Assembly (NCBI GenBank): GCA_963576565.1
Contig: OY755040.1
Coordinates: forward strand, 86,517,022 to 86,581,021
DNA: 64,000 bases
Direction: 5' to 3'
Source of the DNA: Aspidapion aeneum
Lineage: Eukaryota > Arthropoda > Insecta > Coleoptera > Brentidae
Part shown: positions 1 through 9,190 of the stretch, piece by piece
Layout of the letters: each line of letters opens with the position of its first letter
Position numbering within the stretch: position 1 is the first letter of the stretch
Translations under genes and position numbers: made by a program
Notes under the pieces: model-generated
The model's input: the letters and a program-made list of their open reading frames with translations, nothing else
Database searches by the model: none
What the model was told of the DNA's origin: nothing

Positions 1-107
1 TATCCCAAAAAAAATTACCCCAAAGTTAAATTCGCCCCGTCTGGGAAAACACACGTCTATTGAACTAAAACAAAAGGAAAAAAATCGGCAACATGCTAGA
101 AGCGCAC

Positions 108-235
108 CTTCTTTCATTCAGCAGCAGTTCCAAAATTTCACTCGCGGCCGCGGCTTTTCTTGTGGTTGGAATTTCGGTCTTAAACTCACGTGTGACTTCT
201 TTCAGTGTCTTGTCGGAAGTGATTTCTTCATTCTC
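108..235 (-). CDS. possible internal exon, unrecognised protein
   Basis: On the minus strand an open frame begins directly after a TTTGACAG acceptor-like site and ends at AG|GTGCGC, a passable donor, giving about 42 codons. The peptide is helical-looking and charged (contains KTLKEVTREFK and a TTRKAAAASEILELL stretch), unlike the random translations around it. An in-frame stop lies immediately upstream of the acceptor, as expected if only the exon is coding. I do not recognise the family, and no adjoining exon is visible in the first 470 bases. It could be a host exon or chance; the call rests only on the splice-like borders and peptide composition. Confidence 0.22.
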
Positions 236-470
236 CTGTCAAACACAGGGTGGCGCTTCAAACTCCCAGCGTATGTAAAACGCGCATGATTTTTGCCAAA
301 ATGATCAGGTGATCAAAAAGAAAATAACTTTCAACAAAGAGAGAAATTATCACCTGATCGGAATTTTTCCCAAACAAGGAGTTTCTTTTTTTGAAGGCTT
401 TTGCTAAAAGCCCAAAAATATCAAAACAAACTTTAAGGTTAGGTTTTCCCAAAAAATTCAAAGAAAAAAA

Positions 471-3465
471 ATTATGACTACCACATCATAATGCTAACAG
501 AAACAAACCTTTCCGATGACATCTCAGATGACGAACTTGGCTTAAATAACTACTGTATCTTTAGAAAGGACCGCTGCCGACAAACCAGCCACAAAGAAAG
601 TATGGGCAGTGTTCTAATTGCTGTACATAGATCAATTCCTTCTACCAAACTGAACACAACTTAAACATTAGAACAAATCTTTGTCTCAATTGGCACCCCC
701 AAAATACTATCCATCATCGGATGTGTCTACTTACCACCTGATTCTCCAGTTGAATGCTACCAAATGTTTAGTGATTCAGTAGACTACATAACCGATTGTT
801 ACCCGAATGTAGAGCTATGCATAGCGGGAGACTTCAACCTACCAAAGGCTAGATGGACCAACGAGGATATATGCGCATGTGCATATCCACGTGCTGACAC
901 CTACGTCTCTCCACTTAATATCCAGAAAGTCGCGATTATATCTGATTGCTGCGCCTTTAAAAATTTCTTTCAGTCTAACTCTATTGTAAATTCAAATAAT
1001 GTAATTCTAGACCTAATTTTATGTCACACACACCTATCAGTCTCTCAATGTGACCCTCTGGTAACCCCTTTCGACCAACAGCACCCTTCCTTACATTTTA
1101 ACCTCACTATCGCTACTTCGTATCACACAATAGTCAATCCAACACCAGAAAGATTCTACTATGATTTCAAATCGGCAGACTTTACTTTTGTGACTGAATA
1201 CTTGGGAACGTTTCAGTGGGACGACTTGCTCGATAACCTAGATGTAAACGACATGATCAACAAGTTCTACGAAATAATCTACGATTGCCTGGATCTCTTT
1301 GTTCCAACAAAAAAAGTCCCAACTGGGAAGTTTCTAAGATGGTTCAGTCGTGAACTTATAAACCTCACGATTCAGAAAAAAATAGCTCATGCAAACTTCA
1401 AAAGCTCTGAATCAGAGCAAGATTATCTTATATTTTCTGATTTAAGGTCTTAATGCAAGCATCTTTCCAGAGAATGCCACATAGATTTTATACAAAACAC
1501 TGAGAGAAGTCTTAGCAGCAATCCCAAGCAGTTCTGGAACTATGTCAATTCGCAACGGAAATCTCCTAGCATTCCAAATGTTCTTCATCTAGACAACCAA
1601 AGCGTGAACATGGGACCCAAAGTGGCAAACCTATTTGCATCATACTTCTCCTCTGTCTACTCATCAGACAACCCTGACAGCCCTAATGAGATGTCATCCA
1701 ATCACCTAAATTTGACCAAATACTCACCATCTATCTCTGAAATCTTCACTGAACTTAGCGAACTCAACCCCCACAAAGGCCCAGGCCCTGGTGATAAATC
1801 CAATGTTAAGAACTATAGACCAATTTCTATCATAAGCACCATCCCAAAACTATTTGAAAAAATTGTTGCCAAATATTTCAGTTCCTGCCTTTCATCTCTT
1901 ATCACCGACCAACAATTTGGTTTCTGCACAGGCCGCAACACGGAGCTCAATCTTCTAACGTATACTAACTCCCTGTTACAAGCTTTGGAGAAGGGAGCCG
2001 AGATTCATGCCATCTATACGGACTTCTCCAAAGCCTTCGATAAACTCCCACACAACATAACTATCACTACGCTTAAATCACTGGGAGTGGATGGTTCTTT
2101 ACTTTCCTGGGTTGAGAGCCTACTAACTGGACGCACACAAATAGTAAAGGTGAACAATTTCCTGTCCAAAGAAATAGTCGTGTCCTCTGGAGTTCCACAA
2201 GGCTCCCACATTGCCCCACTTCTATTCAACCTTGCTATAAACAGTGTTGCACCGTGCTTCAATTCAAGTGACTTCCTGCAGTTTGCTGACGACTTCAAAA
2301 CGTTTAAAATTATAATGAATCCAGAAGACTGCACAGCACTGCAGGGGGACCTTGAAAGGTTTGCTTCATGGTGCCGCAAATACGGTATGCATCTCAATAC
2401 ATCTAAATGTCATGTCATCAAATTCTCTCGCCGCCAAATTAAAACAGACTTCATCTACCATATTGAAGGCACACCACTCTCTACTGTTGACAACATCCGA
2501 GATCTTGGAGTAATTGTGGACGACAGATTGTCCTTGGTGCCCCACATTGATTCTATCATTAGTAAATCTCTGCGTATGTTGGGTTTTATCAAAAGATCTA
2601 CCCAAGACTTTCAGACCATCCAGGCACTAAAGACTCTTTACTGTTCATTAGTCCGCAGCCATTTAGAATATGCCCCATCGGTATGGGACCCTCAATATGG
2701 CTATCATATTGACCGACTAGAGAGAGTTCAGAAGAAGTTTTTACATCACATTCATTTTAAATTCTTTCGTGATAGTAACTACAATTATACTGAGCTATGT
2801 AAGCAATTAGATCTATCAACCTTACAGGATAGACGCAAATATCATGACCTCATCACCCTCTTCAAAATCCTAACTCAGTCGCGGACTGTCCAGTTCTTAC
2901 CTCCTCAATCGGTCTACATGTACCCCCTGTTAATACTAGACGAATTCAAACTTTTCATGTCCCATTCCATCTTACCAATTATGGACGCAATTGTTTTATT
3001 TCAAGGGCAACATCATTAGCTAATCAACATCCATCCCTTGATTTCTTTTGCGACTTAAAAACCTTCCAAAGACAACTGAGGGTCCTGTTGTCAGACTGAA
3101 CATGAACTAGTTACTTATAACATTTCATGACAGGATAGTGTTTCCATGCTTCACTTTTGCTACATACAATCAGTTTGATACATGGTCATAGACGAAAAAC
3201 TAATAACTAAAAACTAGAACGTGAACTTAAATTAATTTTTTTTTTTTTTAATTTAAACTTGTACTCTAGTTAACTAAGTATAAAATGTAAATTGTGTTCT
3301 AGTATATGTATGATATCATAGATTTAAGTAATTTTATAGATTGAAGTAATATCCAATTTTATTTCCTAATTAATATTCACTTTGTATTATGTAGTTTTGA
3401 TTAATAATCAAATTTGTAAAATGGCATTGGCCGTAAATAAATAAATAAAACAAAAACAAAAATAA
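471..3465 (+). mobile_element. 5'-truncated non-LTR retrotransposon, Jockey/CR1-like
   Basis: The element begins abruptly inside the endonuclease domain near base 471 and ends with ATGGCATTGGCCGTAAATAAATAAA and an A-rich tail, a LINE-type 3' end. The coding part runs to 3099, followed by about 360 bases of AT-rich 3' UTR. Truncation at the 5' end is the usual outcome of target-primed reverse transcription. The same kind of 3' end, ATGGCGTAAATAAA, closes the minus-strand LINE at 25966-28513, so the two belong to related families. No target-site duplication was found. Confidence 0.85.
473..3099 (+). pseudogene. LINE ORF2: endonuclease plus reverse transcriptase, broken
   Basis: In one frame the endonuclease shows LTETNLSDD near the start and GDFNLP at about 826-845; the usual terminal SDH is replaced by DQQHPSL. 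Reverse transcriptase motifs follow: NYRPIS, motif A YTDFSKAFD (about 2017), motif B SGVPQGS (about 2190) and motif C FADD (about 2282). Damage includes in-frame stops TAA at 662 and 1451, and a frameshift between about 2940 and 3010 that moves the last segment (LANQHPSLDFFCDLK...) into another frame ending at TGA 3097-3099. Near 1785-1800 the frame passes from GPGPG straight to DKSNVKNYRPIS. Relatives carry roughly 40-50 residues there, so an internal deletion is likely. Not functional. Confidence 0.85.
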
Positions 3466-4140
3466 CTGGCAGCATTAAACACCCGTCATTTTGTCATGTG
3501 TTAAATTTGCTTGTGAAATTTTTCCTTAAATGCCTAAATTTAAATTTTTTGGGTTATTCCCTGTTTTTTGTAATTTTCTTAGACAAATGTAAATTTAATG
3601 TAATTTTATGGTATATTTTTATCCCACTTACTAGAAATGTGTTGTCACGAAGTGGATGGGAATTTACATACAATATTTCCAGTGCAACAAATAAGAAACA
3701 CAGACAAAGAAAATAATAAAATGGAAACATTTTGATCCTACCGAAACAGGTTTAAGTGGCCTGTTGGAACGGAAAACTGACTGTCCGATAACAGTACAAC
3801 GTCGTTTTTCATACGGCTGTTTGACTGGGATGATGGAACGTAACTAATGTAAACGGTATGTGTGTCAATAATTTAACGAGTTATAGAGGGGGATTACAAA
3901 TGAAAAAAACTTCATATAACATCGGGTCAACACTCTCCTATTTTCAAGATATCGAATTTTACAGTCAGAGGGATTTACAAAAAAATCTTTACAGTCAGAG
4001 GGATTTACAGATACCAGTAAATAATTATTATTTGATGATGATCCTATCTTAAAATTTCGTATTCCTTTTTATTATAAAATGACAAGAGGAGATACAGTTA
4101 TAATTTAATTAATATTTAAAAAGTTAGCATATTTTAAATT
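3466..4140. other. non-coding spacer with a 30-bp direct repeat
   Basis: AT-rich sequence without convincing coding potential. TTTACAGTCAGAGGGATTT occurs twice, at 3958 and 3988 (period 30). Nothing else is recognisable. Confidence 0.5.
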
Positions 4141-4144
4141 TTTT

Positions 4145-4425
4145 CACTGTCAAAAAAACTGTCATTAGCATTAATGGATTTTGACCCAAATCTAATCAGC
4201 TTGTTACAGTGTCGAACACTATTTTCCTCAAAAATTTCATAAAAATCGGTAAAGCGGTTTAGGAGCTATCATGTTATGGACAGACATACACACACGCAGA
4301 CAGACGTTACGCCGATATTGCTAAGATAGGTCCAAATAAACACATTTTCGGTGTTATCTGAAAAAAATTTTTTTTATCGAAAACAATACCTTTTCTAGCC
4401 ATTGCTGGGCGGGCTAGGAAGATAA
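4145..4425. repeat. dispersed repeat, copy A (copy B at 39825-40105)
   Basis: About 280 bases align by eye with 39825-40105 in the same orientation. Shared landmarks, in order: ACTGTCATTAGCATTAATG, GTGTCGAACACTATTTT, GGTTTAGGAGCTATC, a (CA)n/(CAGA)n stretch, CGATATTG.TAAGATAGGTC, and CCATTGCTG.GCGAGCTAGGAAG-like at the end. The element has no coding capacity. It shares the 'ATCGG..AGCGGTTT..GAG.TAT then CAGA-run' module with the hairpin family at 21484-23185. Class unknown. Confidence 0.7.
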
Positions 4426-4429
4426 AAAT

Positions 4430-5028
4430 AATAATTTTATAAAACTTAATCTTTTAGCTTACTTTAAAGGTTTTTAAAAAATCAATGATATGTTGTTGTT
4501 ATTATTATGTCTTCCTGGAGACCTCTTTACAATAACAGAAAACACCAACAAAAACACTGAATGCATATGGCGTAAATATAAAACTGTATAACAAAAATAA
4601 GCATTTTTTCCTGACAAATTTGAACTGCATTATTTTTATCTCTATTTATGGCCCCTGTTCTAATACACGACTTTACCAATTTTAATATTTTAACTGCCGT
4701 TTTTTAGATAACTTTTATTTGTATAGAGAAATGGTATTTTGAAAAACCTTTACACAATTATCAATTTTGTAGCATCTTTGTATTTTAGCCTTCTTTATTA
4801 CCCATAAAATTATTTGCACTCTAACCATTTACACCCCGTATAATTAATGCTATATTGCCACGACTTTTCAATCCAATAAAACAAGATATGAATAAATTAA
4901 AAAATGTATTATTGTAAAATGTAGTATAGCAAAACATGGTCTCAGAAACCAAAAACTAATTTTTTAAAAACCTATCTATAATGTAAATCATACGAAGTGT
5001 CACCTACATATCCTTCTTTTAAATACTT
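4430..5028. other. AT-rich stretch downstream of the Nup54 exon
   Basis: No coding signal seen. It lies 3' of the minus-strand Nup54 exon, so part of it is probably 3' UTR. TTTATT at 4793-4799 would read AATAAA on the minus strand, but which polyadenylation signal is used cannot be told. Confidence 0.35.
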
Positions 5029-5256
5029 TTAACTGATTTGACGTCTTTGTTGCATCTCCTTTATTCCCTCGGTGATCGTTTTTAGTGCTTCCATATCAGT
5101 ATTGATGATTTTAATCAGTTGAGATATACCGTTTTGTTCCAACTTCAAAAACTGTTTGATTTCTTCTTGCGCGTCTGCGTCCACTCGGTAGTTCTCGGTG
5201 TGCTTTTGAGAAGATTCCAGCATTTTTACATGGGACAGCAGTTCGTTTATTTGACC
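5029..5256 (-). CDS. Nup54: nucleoporin Nup54, 3'-terminal coding exon
   Basis: Nup54 is a component of the central-channel Nup62-Nup58-Nup54 complex of the nuclear pore. The minus strand reads open from a TTAATTCCAG acceptor (AG at 5258-5257) to TAA at 5031-5029, about 75 residues beginning GQINELLSHV. It contains VDADAQEEIKQFL, EQNGISQLIKIIN and D-MEALKTI. From memory, the vertebrate NUP54 C-terminus has the same order and spacing: (R/Q)LNEL, then (I/V)DAD..EIKQ.L...Q.G(L/I)S.LI.I...D. The exon is a predicted helical, coiled-coil-like tail with no stop or frameshift. The preceding exon should lie at higher coordinates, but I could not find it before the LINE debris at 5404; the intron may be long. 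This is the best candidate for a living host gene here. Confidence 0.75.
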   Translation of the reverse strand, partial: GQINELLSHVKMLESSQKHTENYRVDADAQEEIKQFLKLEQNGISQLIKIINTDMEALKTITEGIKEMQQRRQIS

Positions 5257-5403
5257 CTGGAATTAAGTTCCTAATTAGTGGATTGCTGGGTAAAGTCAAC
5301 ATATCTTAACTTTATGTTGATTTTATGAACAAAAAAGTGAATTACAATCACAAAATTCCCATTCCATATTTAAATCGAGCAAAATATTTTGATAAGACAC
5401 TTG

Positions 5404-5549
5404 ATGGCAAATTGGGCTAGAAAAATGTACTGGCTAATTAAAAGTCCCATTTAATCATTTATAACAAGTTACTGCCTTATAGACAAATACTGAAACCAGT
5501 ATGGATATATGGTATTCAACTATGGGGTTGTACTAAAGAGAGTAACATT
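5404..5549 (+). pseudogene. LINE reverse transcriptase relic, Jockey-type
   Basis: A short segment reads ARKMYWLI, then after a frame break NKLLPYRQILKPVWIYGIQLWG. This is the conserved C-terminal region of Jockey-clade ORF2 (LLYK.ILKP.W.YGIQLWG). It is bounded by ordinary AT-rich sequence and has a stop and a frameshift near 5450. It lies in what is probably a Nup54 intron, antisense to that gene. Confidence 0.7.
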
Positions 5550-6019
5550 CTAGTTGTACGAGGGACAGATGAAAGTGAAGACGTTCGACTCCCGCTATAA
5601 AAATGACTACTACGACTTTTAAGCAAAATAATAAGCTTTTCGTAGGTAAAAATCAATACGCCAAAAGATGGAAGATATCTATGTAAATTATTTTAAAACA
5701 AAGGTCGGTATAATCAATCCTTGACGTAGTTTTCATGTGGCCACTAGATGCCCTCGCCTTCGCCACACACAATGTTGCTAAGTTTTTTTATTATATTTTT
5801 ACCAAAAAATGTAGGTACCCACATCAAGGACATTATGTATTAGTCATGGTCCTCCTATGATTAATTACATCTTTTATGCATGATCGTAACTTTTAAAACT
5901 AAAATTACGAGTAAATTCATTATCTTTCAAATCAAATCCTGCGATTCATTTTTGACACACTTCCCGGGAACCGATTTTAATGAAATTTGGTACAGTTATG
6001 ACGATGATAATATAATATT
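5550..6019. other. non-coding, probable intronic sequence
   Basis: No coding or repeat structure is clear except GATTTTAATGAAATTTGGTA near 5975, which also occurs inside the hairpin family (for example near 21735). Confidence 0.4.
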
Positions 6020-6145
6020 TTATTAAATTTTAGGGGGTAGGAGGTGGTTGAATGGTGTAAAGTGGATAAATTCAAAACTTTAGAACCAAAACAGATACGA
6101 ATAGCATGCGGTTCTCAGATTTATGATTTGATGTGAAGACAATAT
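6020..6145. repeat. minisatellite unit related to the 13.4-15.2 kb array
   Basis: One unit carrying GGTAGGAGG...GTGTAAAG, ATTCA-AACTTT-GAACCAAAACAGATACGAA and GGTTCTCAGATTTATGATTTG. These landmarks repeat many times at 13445-15175. The unit is cut by the fold-back element at 6146. Confidence 0.7.
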
Positions 6146-6517
6146 AATCATAACAAAAACATTTCATGTAAAAAAAGCCAAGTACGCGAAAATGGCATTC
6201 CGTAAAAAGAATTGAGATAAAAGTAAAGCCAAGTTCTCCAATACAAATTTCAAAATGAAAGGTTCTTACTAGTTTGGAAATGTTTTTTTAAACTTTGCTA
6301 TTACAGCCAAACTTCTTTATGTTCAATTTAGCACTGTGCCTAAGAGTCATTTACAGCCGTAATAGCCAAGTTTAGAAAAATATTTCCAAACTAATAAGAC
6401 CTTTAATTTTGAAATTTGTATTGGAGAACTTGGCTTTACTTTTATCTCAATTCTTTTTACGGAATGCCGTTTTCGCGTACTTGGCTTTTTTTACATGAAA
6501 TGTTTTTGTTATGATTT
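6146..6517. mobile_element. fold-back (palindromic) element, about 370 bp
   Basis: The left arm (6146 to about 6300) is the inverse complement of the right arm (about 6362-6517), with a 60-base loop. It starts AATCATAACAAAAACATTTC and ends with the inverse. Arms share AAGCCAAGTACGCGAAAA, CGTAAAAAGAATTGAG and GCCAAGTTCTCCAATAC. No ORF. A non-autonomous DNA element of MITE type is the likely identity; no clear target duplication was found. Confidence 0.75.
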
Positions 6518-6599
6518 CACTTCTTTTTCAAAGGAATTGGATAATACTTAATTTTTAATGTAGTAAAATATGCGGAATATTGTTCAAAACTTTTGCAAT

Positions 6600-7370
6600 G
6601 CCATACTTAAATTTTTGAGGTTTTTAAATTTTTTCCATGGTTTTATCGTAGTTCCTATCAGCCTTCCAAAGCTCAGCTCTCTAGCGTTTCTGAAAGTGCA
6701 CAATGTTACTTTTACATAATTTTACATTTATAGGGGAGGAGAGTAAATAAAAATATTGGACTTTTTAAATTTTTTCCCATGGTTTTATCATAATTTCTAT
6801 CAGCATTTCAATGCTCAGCTCTCTAGCGTTTCTGGAAGTGGGCAATGTTAGTTTTATATAAATTTACATTTATAGGAGAGGGAAGTAAATTAAAATGTTG
6901 GTGTTTTTAAATTTTTTCATATAGTTTTATCATATTGTCTTTCAGTCTTAAAAAGTTCAGCTCTCTAGCGTTTCTGGAAGTGGGCAGTGTTACTTTTACA
7001 TAACTTTACATTTATAGGGAAAGGAAGTAAATTAGAATTTTGGGGTGTTTTTTTTCTATAACTTTATCATAGTTACTATCGGTCTTCCAAAGCTCAGCTC
7101 TCTAGCATGTCTGGAAGTAGGCAGTTACTTTTACTTAACTTTACATTTATAGGGGAGGGAAGTAAATTAGAATTTTGGGGTGTTTTAATTTTTTCCTATA
7201 GTTTTATCATAGTTCCTATCAGTCTGCCAAAGCTCAACTCTCTAGCATTTCTGGAAGTGGGCAATGCTACTTTTACATAACTTTAAATGTATAGGGGAGG
7301 GGAGTAAATTAAAATTTTGGGGTTTTTTGATTTTTTCCAGGGGTTTGGTCATAATTTCTATCAGTCTGCC
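6600..7370. repeat. tandem repeat array, unit about 140 bp
   Basis: About five and a half units, each with TTTTTTCC.TGGTTTTATCATA, CTATCAGTCT.CCAAAGCTCAGCTCTCTAGC, TCTGGAAGTGGGCA and TTACATTTATAGGGGAGGGAAGTAAAT. The CTCAGCTCTCTAGC landmark recurs near 6672, 6824, 6956, 7093 and 7233 (steps 132-152). The last unit is interrupted at 7371, and its continuation (CAGCTTTGTAGCATGTCTCGAAGT) reappears at 13169 beyond the palindrome. Confidence 0.8.
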
Positions 7371-9093
7371 AAAGGAGGAGGCACTAAATACATTGTTTAC
7401 CGGGACGCGTCAGATGAGCTGAATTTGAGATATGTTGAAGGCCAAACCTTCCTGATATTTTTACCAAAAAAAAATGGGGGGTCATAGGATTAGTTTTCGA
7501 TCTATACTCATTTAAATGCGCGCCACTAAAATATGGAAAAACAATGACCTTTTGTCGTTTTTTTGTAATAACTTATCGCCAAATAAAAACAAAAAAATGA
7601 TATTAGTCTTATTTTATTGATAAAAGAGTCCTTTTAGGAATTTTATCAATTTTTAACATATAGTTTGCGTCAGATACCTACAGAGACTCAAAATAATTTT
7701 TAAAAAAATACAGGAAAAATACGTGAGATTTATTACGTATAAAGAAAGGGAACTAAAAATGCATAGTCAAAATTAACTTCACTTGCTTTCATGTGAGTCG
7801 TTTTAACTATTCTAGAGTGATGTTTGCATAATACGTTATGTTATAAGCTAACAGGGTATTTCAAAAAAAAATTAATTCAACGCATGACATATTTACTAAT
7901 TGTCTACGAAATAGTGTGTTTACTGGGATGCGTCAAATGAGGTGAATTTAAGATATGTTTGAGCCTAAACCGTCCGGATGCTTGTTTCATCGGTTTCGTT
8001 TTCGAGCTATAATTATTTAAATGCATGGATGCAATGGATTATGGAAAAATGTAAGATTTTGTAGTGTTTTGTTATAACTTTACGTGAAAGAAAAATAAAA
8101 AACCAATATGAATTTTATTTTGTTGAAAAAAAAAAGAGTCTTTTTAAGTATGTTCTCATTTTTGACATATAGTTTTCGTCACATATCTACATAGTGGCTC
8201 AAACTATGAATAATTGAAATACAATAATAATAATAGACTTAATGGGTATTTCAAACATTTTTGAAATTCGCATAACATGTGTACTAATTGCCTATGGAAT
8301 AGTGTGTGGAAAGTGTTTACTGATGTGCGTCAGATGCACTGAATTTGAGATATATTAGAGCCTAAACCGTCGTAATACTTGTTTCAAGAAAAAGTTTGTG
8401 GTGATCGGTTTTGTTTTCGAGTTATACTTATTTAATGCTAGAATATAGGAAATGTGGGGACAAACAGGGGTCTACTCACCCCTTTCCGGGGGTTCTGCCA
8501 AAAATTTTCAGAAAGAAAGCCTGTGAACAAACCTAATTGATAAAAGTTTAAATATTAACTTTTTATCCCCATAATGAGATAGATGTTGTAGCGAAAATCC
8601 ATAAGAGTATAGCTCAAAAACGAAACCGATGACCCCCCCTCAATTTTTTTGAGCAAGTTTCAGGATGGGGGGGCTCTAACATATCTCAACTTCACCTGAT
8701 CTGACGCATCCCGTTAAACACATTATTCCGCTACACAATTAGTACACCTATTATTTGTTTGATTTAAAAAATGTTTGATTTACCCTGTAGGTTTACTACA
8801 TAAACCATTATGTATGTAAATACTTAACAATAATTACAACGACTCACATTGAAGCAAATGAATTTATTTAATTTTATATTTAACAAATCCCAGTTATTAT
8901 TCCTGTATTTCTGTTATTCATATTTTTAGCCACTTTGTAGATATGTGACGAAAACTATCAAAAAATTGAAAACATACTTAAAAAGAGTTTTTTTTCAACT
9001 CAATAAAATGAATATTGGTTTTTATTTCTATTTGACGAGAAGTTATAGCAAAAACACTACAAAAAGTCACATTTTTCTTTCTTCCGGTGGCGG

Positions 9094-9100
9094 ATTTAAA

Positions 9101-9106
<6 letters not shown>
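9094..9106. repeat. target-site duplication, left copy
   Basis: ATTTAAATAATTA is repeated exactly at 12499-12511 and flanks the RTE LINE. The flanks rejoin as GTGGCGG-ATTTAAATAATTA-CAGCTGGAAAACGAAACC, which matches the uninterrupted homologous arm near 13012-13050. Confidence 0.9.

Positions 9107-9181
<75 letters not shown>
9107..9181. repeat. (TA)n microsatellite, LINE 3' tail
   Basis: Uninterrupted TA repeats abut the target duplication on one side and the LINE stop codon region on the other. The tract is therefore probably the element's own 3' tail rather than a pre-existing microsatellite. Confidence 0.75.
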
Positions 9182-9185
<4 letters not shown>

Positions 9186-9190
9186 CGGTT

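Noticed and set aside
258..461. 67-codon minus-strand frame
   Set aside because: No motif, AT-driven composition, and no splice-like borders.
3640..3660. TGTCACGAAGTGG as a possible 5' LTR start matching 63407
   Set aside because: Similarity stops after about ten bases and there is no polypurine tract or LTR-like continuation.
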